Assembly (NCBI RefSeq): GCF_030145145.1
Contig: NZ_JAQYWD010000008.1
Location: 92,528 to 156,527 of the forward strand
Source of the DNA: Desulfobacula sp.
Lineage (GTDB): Bacteria > Desulfobacterota > Desulfobacteria > Desulfobacterales > Desulfobacteraceae
Reading direction: 5' to 3'
DNA length: 64,000 bases
How positions within the stretch are numbered: position 1 is the stretch's first letter; every line of letters begins with the position of its first letter. The translations under genes were made by a program, and so were the position numbers. Positions 19,487 to 26,972 of the stretch are shown piece by piece. The notes under the pieces are model-generated. The model saw only the letters and a program-made list of their open reading frames with translations, made no database searches and was not told the origin of the DNA.

Positions 19487-20221
19487 ATGGCAGAAGAGAT
19501 GATACCGTTAAACCTACAGGACTTAATGAAATTTGATTGTAATAGTGAAAATGAATGTTTTAATGAGTGCTGCCGTGATTTGAATCAGGCACTGACACCC
19601 TATGATGTTTTACGGTTAAAACAATGCCTGGGGATGTCTTCCCAGGATTTTTTAAGGACGTATACCGCGCTTCACTATGGGCCGAAATCCGGTTTACCGG
19701 TCATTGAATTTAAACCCAATCCAGGTATGGGATATGCGTGCCCTCTTGTCACGCCCCAAGGATGCTCTGTTTATAAGGACAGACCGGCATCCTGTCGGAT
19801 GTATCCCCTGGCCCGGGCCATTTCACGTTCAAGGAAAACCGGAGAAATCACCCAATACTTTGCCCTGATTGAAGAACCCCATTGCAAGGGATTTGGCCGG
19901 CAGAACGGTCAAACGGTTGAGGAATGGCTGAAAGGGCAGAATGTGGACAAACACAATCAGGCGAATGACAAACTCATGGAGGTGATCAGCTTGAAAAATC
20001 GAATCATGCCTGGCAAACTGGAGGGTATGTCGGCGGATAACTTTTATCTGGCCCTATACGACCTGGATGCGTTTCGAGAACAGATTTTTGAAAACGCCCT
20101 TCTAAAGGATTTTAATCTCCCTGATGCCATTTTAGAAACCATACGAAAGGATGATGAGGCGCTGCTGGATCTGGGCATCAAGTGGATAAAAAACCGGCTG
20201 TTCGGCATCGAGATAACATAG
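19487..20221 (+). CDS. YkgJ-type cysteine-cluster protein
   Basis: A 244-residue protein with the pattern of the YkgJ/putative zinc- or iron-chelating family. It has an N-terminal CNSENECFNECC cluster, a central GYACPLVTPQGCSVYKDRPASCRMYPLARA and a later Cys in EEPHCKGFG. The arrangement of about seven or eight cysteines suggests a bound metal ion or iron-sulfur cluster. The C-terminal 90 residues are predicted helical without motifs. The biochemical role is unknown. The following SDR gene starts 15 bases later and is probably co-transcribed. Confidence 0.75.
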   Translation: MAEEMIPLNLQDLMKFDCNSENECFNECCRDLNQALTPYDVLRLKQCLGMSSQDFLRTYTALHYGPKSGLPVIEFKPNPGMGYACPLVTPQGCSVYKDRPASCRMYPLARAISRSRKTGEITQYFALIEEPHCKGFGRQNGQTVEEWLKGQNVDKHNQANDKLMEVISLKNRIMPGKLEGMSADNFYLALYDLDAFREQIFENALLKDFNLPDAILETIRKDDEALLDLGIKWIKNRLFGIEIT

Positions 20222-20236
20222 GGAGGCTGAAGATTA

Positions 20237-21055
20237 ATGCAGATTAAAGGGAAAGTGGCCCTTGTGCTGGGGGCGGTCAAGGGAATTGGAAAAGGGATTG
20301 GTATGGCATTGGCACAGCAGGGTGCAACACTCGTGTTAACCCGTCACGACTGGGAAGATGCGTTTGAAAGTATGGAAAAAGATTTTTCAGACCCTGACTG
20401 CGATCACACCATTATCACAGCTGATTTACGCCATATTAAAGACATTGAACAACTGGCGGCCGCTATCGAGGAAAAATATGGTCGTCTGGATATCCTGATC
20501 AACAATATTGAGAGAGGCGGCTGGCCAACAGTTCACGGTGAATACGTCGAAGCGCAATGGGACCTTGAAATGGAAACCACACTCAAGGCAAAGCAATGGG
20601 TGTTTTCGTCGGTTTTCCCTTTGTTAAAAAAAGCAAAAGCGGCAGTGGTCATCAACATATCGTCCATCGCAGGGATCGTTGGACGATCCGGCCCGGCCGC
20701 ATTGGTTTTTAATGACGGGTATGCTGCTGCCAATCGGGGTATTTCAAGTCTGACGGAAACCTGGGCCCGGATGGGGGCGCCCACTATTCGGGTCAATGAA
20801 CTGATGCTGGGGATGGTTGATACCCGTCATGCCCGGGACACCCGGGGTTGGAGAGACGTTCTCACCAATGAGGAAAAGCAGTCGCTGGTCGATCACACCT
20901 TACTGGGTCGAACAGGAACACTAGAGGATGTGACCAAAGCCTGTTTGTTTATAATAAAGGACGCCCCTTACATGACCGGAAGCGTTTTACGGATAGACGG
21001 TGGATATGTGCTGGCCGGAGAAGCCATTCCCCCCATGCCCAAAGGAATTGTTTAG
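20237..21055 (+). CDS. SDR-fold protein with altered catalytic motif
   Basis: A 272-residue short-chain dehydrogenase/reductase fold. The cofactor loop GAVKGIGKGIG (residues 12-22) and the NNIERGG segment replacing NNAG are present. The serine of the triad is in ISSIAG (about 142). The active-site motif reads Y162-A-A-A-N166 where the family has YxxxK, so the catalytic lysine is replaced by asparagine (codon AAT). The C-terminal DAPYMTGSVLRIDGGYVL is standard. The frame is intact, so this is not obviously a pseudogene. It may bind NAD(P) or a substrate without classical dehydrogenase chemistry. The substrate is unknown. Confidence 0.8.
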   Translation: MQIKGKVALVLGAVKGIGKGIGMALAQQGATLVLTRHDWEDAFESMEKDFSDPDCDHTIITADLRHIKDIEQLAAAIEEKYGRLDILINNIERGGWPTVHGEYVEAQWDLEMETTLKAKQWVFSSVFPLLKKAKAAVVINISSIAGIVGRSGPAALVFNDGYAAANRGISSLTETWARMGAPTIRVNELMLGMVDTRHARDTRGWRDVLTNEEKQSLVDHTLLGRTGTLEDVTKACLFIIKDAPYMTGSVLRIDGGYVLAGEAIPPMPKGIV

Positions 21056-21149
21056 TGTTATAACGCAACTTTCGGACGTTAGCGCTTTAATCGACGGGGT
21101 CAGGCTTTTTTTATGGTGCTTTTCATCACTATAGGATGCTGCTGGCCAT

Positions 21150-22130
21150 TTATGAACGGTGGATGATGTTTTGAATGATATGGCTGAGCTTTACCGGGTC
21201 ATGTCTGACAATCATCGCAGGGGTATCCAGAACATCCATCAGGTTCAAGTCTCGGTGATCCCAGAACGGGTCTGTTTTATATAAGGTAACAAAATCCGAC
21301 TTTTGTTCGGAATAGGTATCCAGTATTTTTTGCAAAGGAGAGGTCGTGTTGCCGATGATACCATCAACCTTTCTGCCCAGTCGTTCTTCCAGTTTGATGA
21401 CAAAATCCTTTCCTGTAAAATTGTGGGTTTCTCCAAATTTAGTCATGATATTAATGATAAAATAAATTTTTGCAGATGTGTTTTGCAGGGCCTCCTTTAC
21501 GCCGGGCACAATAAGGTTGGGGATAATGCTGGTAAACAGATCGCCCGGTCCGATAAAAATATAGTCTGCCTGTTTGATGGCATCCAAAACAGGTGGATAT
21601 ACAGAAATTGAGGCATGATGATGGGGGACCAGGAAGACCTCTTTGATCCGCTCCCGCTGGGTTCCTCTGGGCAGATCAATGGCTTCTTCGCCATAGATTC
21701 TCTTTCCGTCGGTCAGTTCGGCAACAAGGGTTGCCCGGTCCAGGGTAACAGGAAGGATGGTGCCGTCCACATCAAGGATTTCCGAAAGCGCGACAACCCC
21801 GGCAGGGAAATTACCTGTATATCTTGAAAGCATTGTCAAGAGCATGTTGCCGGCACTGTGGCCTGCCAGGCGGCGATCTTTTTTAAACCGTTTTAACAGG
21901 ATGGAGCGACAGGAATCCTGATAGGGAGACAATGCAAGGATACATTTTAAAATATCCCCTGGCGGCAAAATTCCCAGTTCATCTCTTAATCTGCCGGTGC
22001 TTCCGCCTGAATCTACCATGGAGACAATCGCTGTGATGTGGATGTCCTCTATCTCCCTTAATCCGGATAATAAAACAAATTGACCACTTCCGCCACCAAT
22101 AGTGGCGATCCGTTTTTCCGGTGTTTTCAT
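21150..22130 (-). CDS. YvcK-type gluconeogenesis/morphogenesis factor
   Basis: A 326-residue member of the YvcK/CofD-like family, which binds UDP-sugars such as UDP-GlcNAc and links carbon metabolism with cell-wall synthesis. The N-terminal IATIGGGSGQFVLLSGLR and VDSGGSTGRLRDELG motifs, the central GPGDLFTSIIPNLIVPG and the C-terminal VRHDPVKLS fit the family. ATG 22130 is preferred over 22154 because AGGAGG lies five bases in front of it. It follows a cysteine-cluster gene and a dgt-type gene on the same strand, with a gap of about 100 bases. Confidence 0.87.
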   Translation of the reverse strand: MKTPEKRIATIGGGSGQFVLLSGLREIEDIHITAIVSMVDSGGSTGRLRDELGILPPGDILKCILALSPYQDSCRSILLKRFKKDRRLAGHSAGNMLLTMLSRYTGNFPAGVVALSEILDVDGTILPVTLDRATLVAELTDGKRIYGEEAIDLPRGTQRERIKEVFLVPHHHASISVYPPVLDAIKQADYIFIGPGDLFTSIIPNLIVPGVKEALQNTSAKIYFIINIMTKFGETHNFTGKDFVIKLEERLGRKVDGIIGNTTSPLQKILDTYSEQKSDFVTLYKTDPFWDHRDLNLMDVLDTPAMIVRHDPVKLSHIIQNIIHRS

Positions 22131-22234
22131 GGGCCTCCTTTTTTTTAAACTCACACAAACTCAGCCGTGGTGTAAGCCTTGGTCCCTTCAATTGTGAAAC
22201 GTGTATACACGGCACCCTAACCATTGGAACAATA

Positions 22235-22789
22235 CTATTGTGAAAGCAGCATTTGAGCGATAGTTTCTTTTATCTTCCCGGTTTTGTTACCCGCTTGCCG
22301 ATACGCCATCTCTATCTGGGCCATTTGCCGATAAAAAGGGGTCCTGTCAAACCTGATATAGGGTTTACTATCAAACAACCCTGCTGCACATCCCTTGCTG
22401 ATGATCGGTTTTAGCCCCGGCCTGCTCAGTTCATGGGGAAGTCCGTGGAGTCTGCATATCATGGGTCTGTAGGCGTATAAAAGGCAGCGGTGGTTTTCAT
22501 TTGCCGGACAGTAAATTTTTAGACTTTTTGTTTCAGCGGTTTGATGAAAGGTCTCTTGGCAATAATTTTTTGCTCGGTCTAAAATAATTTTTTGTCTGTC
22601 GTGGGCAAGCGTATTCATACCATGGCACAAATAGGCACGCTCTATATACGTATGGTGGAAAAACAACGATTTGCAGCAATTGTCTGCACAGCCAGTGCAG
22701 TTGAAATGATATGCTGCAGCAATTTCGTTCCAGGCTGTGTCCATTGTACGGTATAGGGTTACCAGGGATTCAAAAGGGGTATCTATCAT
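22235..22789 (-). CDS. Second cysteine-cluster (YkgJ-like) protein
   Basis: A 184-residue protein with CTGCADNCC near residue 31, then CPANENHRCLLYAYRPMICRLHG and a final Cys in SKGCAAGLF. The arrangement resembles the zinc/iron-chelating YkgJ family, though the sequence differs from the protein at 19.5 kb. A metal-binding role is inferred from the cysteines; the function is unknown. It starts 10 bases after the dgt-type gene, so the two are co-transcribed. Confidence 0.65.
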   Translation of the reverse strand: MIDTPFESLVTLYRTMDTAWNEIAAAYHFNCTGCADNCCKSLFFHHTYIERAYLCHGMNTLAHDRQKIILDRAKNYCQETFHQTAETKSLKIYCPANENHRCLLYAYRPMICRLHGLPHELSRPGLKPIISKGCAAGLFDSKPYIRFDRTPFYRQMAQIEMAYRQAGNKTGKIKETIAQMLLSQ

Positions 22790-22799
22790 GGTTTCAGAA

Positions 22800-23906
22800 T
22801 CAGACTAAGGGTTTGGGGAGAAAAATACTGGTATATAGATTCATGGCATATCGATCTGTCATGCTGGCAATCATATCACATACGGATCGTTTAAGGAGAT
22901 TTTTTTCAGCATCCCATGGGGCCATTTCCATTTTTTCCAACTCCCGTTGAAGGGCATTGGAATCGTTTAAAAAATAATTATATAGATCAATGATCACTTT
23001 TTTTGCCTTTGAAAATTCGTTATGAACCGCAGGCGATCGATAGACTTTCTCATATAAAAATTTGCGCAGGATGATCATGGCATGAAAGGTATCTTCACCC
23101 ATATTCAGGATTAATTTGCCATTTTTGGGTCCACTGTTATAAACCAATTGTTCGATCATGATGCTGGCTCTCTGGGAGTGTGTTTTTCCCAGCTTTTTAA
23201 CACAGATATCAGGAACGTCTCGCAAAGAGACGACTTTGCCCCTTAATGCATCATCAAGGTCATGGTTTAAATAGGCGATGATATCAGCAATCCGGACAAT
23301 TCTGCCTTCGATGGTAATGGCAGTTTCTCCGGGGGTCGTGGGAATGATATTGCCAAAGCCTTTGGAATGTTTGAGAATGCCGTCTCTGACCGCCCAGGTC
23401 AGATTAAGGCCTTCCCCCTTGTTCTCCAGGGAATCCACCACCCTTAAGCTTTGATCAGCATGGGAAAAATGAGGGGAATAAACCTCGATTAATGCAGCTT
23501 CGCCGCCATGACCAAATGGTGTGTGACCCAGATCATGGCCCAGTGCAATCGCTTCGGCCAGGTCCTCATTAAGGCGCATGGCCCGGGCAATATTCCTTGA
23601 AATTTCGGCAACTTCAAGCGTGTGGGTCAACCGGGTCCGATAATGATCACCCAAAGGGGAAAGGAATACCTGGGTTTTGTGTTTCAATCGTCTGAAAGCG
23701 TTGGAGTAGACAATTCTATCCCTGTCGAGCTGGAAGGGTGTTCGAATATTACAGGTGATGGTTTCCTGGGCCCGCCTTCGGGCATCAATACTTAACGTTC
23801 CGTATTCGGAAAGAAAGTTTTTCTCTCTGATCTGGAACCGCTCCCGTATGGACAATGTTTCATCCAATGGGTTTTCATTGGCATATCGATTTTTTTTTGC
23901 TTTCAT
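22800..23906 (-). CDS. dgt: dGTPase-like HD-domain hydrolase
   Basis: A 368-residue deoxyguanosinetriphosphate triphosphohydrolase-like protein. The HD metal site is visible as His95 in RLTHTLEVAEI and His124-Asp125 in ALGHDLGHTPFGHGGE. The upstream RIVYSNAFRRLKHKTQVF and the RIVRIADIIAYLNHDLDDA segments are typical of the family, which hydrolyses dNTPs to the nucleoside and triphosphate and helps control nucleotide pools. Length fits the shorter bacterial subgroup. It is the first gene of a minus-strand group with the cysteine-cluster gene and probably yvcK. Confidence 0.88.
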   Translation of the reverse strand: MKAKKNRYANENPLDETLSIRERFQIREKNFLSEYGTLSIDARRRAQETITCNIRTPFQLDRDRIVYSNAFRRLKHKTQVFLSPLGDHYRTRLTHTLEVAEISRNIARAMRLNEDLAEAIALGHDLGHTPFGHGGEAALIEVYSPHFSHADQSLRVVDSLENKGEGLNLTWAVRDGILKHSKGFGNIIPTTPGETAITIEGRIVRIADIIAYLNHDLDDALRGKVVSLRDVPDICVKKLGKTHSQRASIMIEQLVYNSGPKNGKLILNMGEDTFHAMIILRKFLYEKVYRSPAVHNEFSKAKKVIIDLYNYFLNDSNALQRELEKMEMAPWDAEKNLLKRSVCDMIASMTDRYAMNLYTSIFLPKPLV

Positions 23907-24043
23907 AAATTTTTATTGAATATTTATTAAAATTCAATACAATACCATAATTAATTAAAAAAAATAAGTTTTTACGCAAGTATACTTGAGCATACGGTGC
24001 CCATTTTGTAAAGGCCAAATTTACGGACAAGAGAGGTTTTAAA

Positions 24044-24574
24044 TTGGAATATGAACACGGCATGGGGCTGGCATTGGAACAGGCCCGGATAGCATTTGCA
24101 AGAGGGGATTTTCCCGTGGGGTGTGTGATTGTCCAGGAGGGACGCGTGATGGCCGTCGGCGCAAGGCAGGGAACGAACAGGGAAAGGGGGGTTTCCAGTG
24201 AAATAGATCATGCTGAAATAAATGCTTTAAAACATCTCGAAACCATTGATCTGCCGGTTGATCCTAAACGATGCATCCTTTTTTGTACCATGGAGCCTTG
24301 TTTGATGTGCTTTGGCGCCATTATCCTGTCCGGTATAAAAAAGATCGTCTATGCGTATGAAGATCCCATGGGGGGCGGGACCCGGTGTGATTTAAAAAAT
24401 CTGCCGCCGCTGTATGAACAATGCGGTATTGAAATTGTCTCTGGTGTATTACGCGAAAAAAGTCTTGACCTTTTTTATAATTTTTTTAATAAAGAGAGCA
24501 ATCGTTATTGGAAGAACAGTTATTTGGAAGCCTATACCCTTACTAATCATCAACGAGAACGCGTGACAAAATAA
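24044..24574 (+). CDS. TadA-like nucleoside deaminase
   Basis: A 176-residue cytidine/adenosine deaminase fold with the zinc site His56-Ala-Glu58 and Cys86-x-x-Cys89 in TMEPCLMCFGAI. The likely role is deamination of wobble adenosine 34 to inosine in tRNA-Arg(ACG), as for TadA. The C-terminus (KESNRYWKNSYLEAY) differs from classical TadA, so a free nucleoside or base substrate cannot be excluded. The start is a TTG at 24044 with GAGAGG upstream; the next ATG (24062) would trim six residues. The infC promoter begins just after its stop. Confidence 0.75.
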   Translation: MEYEHGMGLALEQARIAFARGDFPVGCVIVQEGRVMAVGARQGTNRERGVSSEIDHAEINALKHLETIDLPVDPKRCILFCTMEPCLMCFGAIILSGIKKIVYAYEDPMGGGTRCDLKNLPPLYEQCGIEIVSGVLREKSLDLFYNFFNKESNRYWKNSYLEAYTLTNHQRERVTK

Positions 24575-24580
24575 AAATGC

Positions 24581-24609
24581 TTGCATTTTTATAGGCAAGC
24601 TCATATAAT
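24581..24609 (+). promoter_or_regulatory. Sigma-70 promoter of the infC-rpmI-rplT-pheST operon
   Basis: TTGCAT (24581-24586), a 17-base spacer and a perfect TATAAT (24604-24609) point toward infC. The leader would be about 55-60 bases long. Confidence 0.8.
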
Positions 24610-24672
24610 AGAAGGGTTATACTTGTTCTGTCAAAAGATAAATAAGAATCGGATAGTTGCAGGAGGTGTAGG

Positions 24673-25194
24673 ATATCTAAGCAAGGAAGACAGGATCAGA
24701 CAAATGTGAATAAGGGAATCCGGGCCAGTCAGGTTCGTGTCATTGGCTCTGATGGGGAACAGATTGGAATCATATCCATTGAAGAGGCCTTAAAGGTTGC
24801 AGGGAATGAATCTCTTGATTTGGTTGAGGTCTCTCCGGATGCAAAACCACCTGTCTGCAAAATCATGGATTATGGGAAATTTAAGTACGAGCAGACCAAG
24901 AAAAAGCAGGAGACCCGACGGAAACAGAAAAGTACTCAGATTAAGGAAATAAAGGTACGGCCAAAAACAAATGACCATGACCTTGAAACCAAAGTAAAGC
25001 ATGTTGAGAAGTTTATCAGTAAAAATGATAAGGTCAAGATTACGCTGGTTTTCAGGGGGAGAGAATTCATGCTCAAAGAACAGGCCAACGACGTACTGAA
25101 TAAAATTATTGCCCTGACTGAACCGTTTGCGCAAGTCGAGCAGCATCCAAAGTTTGAGGGCCGTGTCCTCACCATGCTTTTGGGACCCAAATAA
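24673..25194 (+). CDS. infC: Translation initiation factor IF-3, AUA start
   Basis: IF-3 binds the 30S subunit, prevents early 50S joining and rejects non-standard start codons. NKGIRASQVRVI, LDLVEVSPDAKPPVCKIMDYGKFKYE and the C-terminal ITLVFRGRE are family signatures. A GTG at 24706 gives only 162 residues. In frame upstream the reading ISKQGRQDQTN continues to an ATA at 24673, with a perfect AGGAGG six bases before it (24661-24666), giving 173 residues, closer to the usual 170-180. infC is known to use rare AUU/AUC/AUA starts for autoregulation, so ATA 24673 is the better start. It heads infC-rpmI-rplT-pheS-pheT. Confidence 0.92.
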   Translation: MSKQGRQDQTNVNKGIRASQVRVIGSDGEQIGIISIEEALKVAGNESLDLVEVSPDAKPPVCKIMDYGKFKYEQTKKKQETRRKQKSTQIKEIKVRPKTNDHDLETKVKHVEKFISKNDKVKITLVFRGREFMLKEQANDVLNKIIALTEPFAQVEQHPKFEGRVLTMLLGPK

Positions 25195-25246
25195 TCTAAA
25201 TTGCTTTTTTAAAACAGCAAAACTGTCTGAAGATACATAATAAATG

Positions 25247-25292
25247 TATGGTGGTACATTGTGCGTTTCGGCTTTGTACCACCATATCTTTT
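25247..25292 (+). promoter_or_regulatory. Leader hairpin between infC and rpmI
   Basis: ATGGTGGTACA (25248-25258) and TGTACCACCAT (25275-25285) form a perfect 11-bp stem, one pair longer at 25247/25286. The loop has 16 bases, and a T-rich run follows. It can act as an attenuator/terminator. In other bacteria ribosomal protein L20 represses this operon through RNA structure in this region; that role here is inference. Confidence 0.6.
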
Positions 25293-25319
25293 TATAAATG
25301 AAATACAGGAGAGGATAAA

Positions 25320-25517
25320 ATGCCTAAGATTAAAACATGTAGAGCGGCTGCAAAGCGGTTTAAAAAAACAGGATCAGGGAAGTATAAATTCCGGAAATCC
25401 CATGCCAGCCATATCTTAACCAAGAAAAGTACGAAAAGAAAAAGATCGTTAAGGTTGGATCAGATGGTCGATAAAGATAATATGCAGGAAGTCAGGCGTT
25501 TGTTACCCAACGGATAA
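25320..25517 (+). CDS. rpmI: 50S ribosomal protein L35
   Basis: A 65-residue basic protein with the family pattern [20 protein letters not shown] followed by the [15 protein letters not shown] core. It is part of the large subunit. AGGAG precedes the start. It lies between infC and rplT as in most bacteria. Confidence 0.97.
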   Translation: MPKIKTCRAAAKRFKKTGSGKYKFRKSHASHILTKKSTKRKRSLRLDQMVDKDNMQEVRRLLPNG

Positions 25518-25586
25518 ATACCGTCTGGATCAAAATTAACAAAAAATGATCCAAGAGAATACTTAAGAATTTAGGAGTTTGACAAA

Positions 25587-25940
25587 ATGAGAGTCAAAAG
25601 AGGATTTAAGGCCCGAAGACGCAGAAATAAAGTGCTTAAACTGGCAAAAGGGTTTAGGGGCGGAAGAAGTAAACTATACCGCACTGCAGCAGATGCTGTT
25701 GATAAAGCATTGATGTATGCTTACCGGGATAGACGGGTTCGTAAGAGAGAGTTTCGAAAGCTTTGGATCGTTAGAATTAATGCCGCAGCAAGGATGAATA
25801 ACCTGTCATACAGCAAATTTATAAACGGCCTTAATCTGGCAGGCTGTGAATTGGATCGTAAGGTATTGGCGGATCTGGCAATTTGTGATCCTGCAGGTTT
25901 TTCTCAGTTGGCATCACATGCCAGTGCTCAGTTTAATTAG
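25587..25940 (+). CDS. rplT: 50S ribosomal protein L20
   Basis: A 117-residue protein that binds 23S rRNA early in large-subunit assembly and, in several bacteria, represses its own operon. It opens with [25 protein letters not shown] and contains [19 protein letters not shown]. Length and sequence are normal. GGAG lies before the ATG. Confidence 0.98.
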   Translation: MRVKRGFKARRRRNKVLKLAKGFRGGRSKLYRTAADAVDKALMYAYRDRRVRKREFRKLWIVRINAAARMNNLSYSKFINGLNLAGCELDRKVLADLAICDPAGFSQLASHASAQFN

Positions 25941-25963
25941 ATTAAACGGGTTGTGGGGGTATT

Positions 25964-26971
25964 TTGCAAAACAATATTATCGATATTGAGAAAGAAGCCA
26001 TTGAAAGCATAGCACAGGCAGACGATTCAGACCAACTGGAACAGCTTTCCATTAAATATCTTGGCAGGAAGGGAGTGCTGACTAAATTTTTAAGAAACAT
26101 TTCTTCTCTTCCTGAGTCGGAGCGCCCAAGTGCCGGTCAGAATGCGAATATTCTTAAGGGAAAGCTTGACACCGCATTTAAGGCAGCCTTTTTAAGACTT
26201 GAGGCGCTGGATGACAAAGGGCCTGCCGGTATTGATGTGACGCTTCCGGGGCGCCCGGTCCAACAAGGGGCACTTCATCCGATAACCCAGGTGGCCAAAG
26301 AGATTAGTGATATTTTTTTAAGACTTGGGTTTGATATAGCAGAAAGCCCGGAAGTTGAAACGGATTATTATAATTTTGAAGCCTTGAATATTCCCAAATA
26401 TCATCCTGCCAGGGATATGCAGGATACCTTTTATGTGTCGGAAAACATCGTATTGAGAACGCATACGTCTCCCTCCCAGCCCCGGGTAATGGAAAGTACG
26501 AATCCGCCGGTGAGAATTATTTCACCGGGAAAGGTGTTCCGATGTGATTCAGACCTCACCCATACCCCCATGTTTTATCAGATTGAAGGCCTGATGGTGG
26601 ATGAAAATATCTCCTTTGGTGATTTAAAAGGCATATTGACCACCTTTGTCCATCAATTCTTTGATAAGGAAACATCTTTAAGATTTCGGCCCAGTTTTTT
26701 TCCGTTTACTGAACCCAGTGCTGAGGTGGATATTCGTTGTGTTATGTGCAAGGGCCAAGGCTGTCGAATCTGTTCAAAAACCGGGTGGCTGGAAGTATTG
26801 GGTTCTGGAATGGTTCATCCGGCGGTCTTTGAAAATGTTGGCTATGATACCGACAAGTATACGGGGTTTGCATTTGGCGTTGGGATTGAGCGTATGGCCA
26901 TGCTTAAATACGGTATTGATGATATCAGAAAATTTTATGAAAACGACATTCGTTTTTTAGGGCAATTTTAA
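25964..26971 (+). CDS. pheS: Phenylalanyl-tRNA synthetase alpha subunit
   Basis: A 335-residue catalytic subunit of the alpha2-beta2 class II synthetase that charges tRNA-Phe. The N-terminal coiled coil is followed by motif 2 (GKVFRCDSDLTHTPMFYQIEG) and motif 3 (FAFGVGIERMAML). A CxxC...CxxC group is visible in the catalytic domain (CVMCKGQGCRICSKTGW). The start is a TTG at 25964 preceded by a GGGGGT stretch. pheT begins one base after the stop. Confidence 0.96.
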   Translation: MQNNIIDIEKEAIESIAQADDSDQLEQLSIKYLGRKGVLTKFLRNISSLPESERPSAGQNANILKGKLDTAFKAAFLRLEALDDKGPAGIDVTLPGRPVQQGALHPITQVAKEISDIFLRLGFDIAESPEVETDYYNFEALNIPKYHPARDMQDTFYVSENIVLRTHTSPSQPRVMESTNPPVRIISPGKVFRCDSDLTHTPMFYQIEGLMVDENISFGDLKGILTTFVHQFFDKETSLRFRPSFFPFTEPSAEVDIRCVMCKGQGCRICSKTGWLEVLGSGMVHPAVFENVGYDTDKYTGFAFGVGIERMAMLKYGIDDIRKFYENDIRFLGQF

Positions 26972-26972
26972 T

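Noticed and set aside
20237..21055. SDR gene considered as a decayed pseudogene
   Set aside because: There is no stop or frameshift, and the only loss seen is the Lys to Asn change in the active-site motif.
23977..23988. 12-bp perfect palindrome CAAGTATACTTG upstream of the tadA-like gene
   Set aside because: Short and AT-rich enough to occur by chance; no second copy or promoter context supports a binding site.
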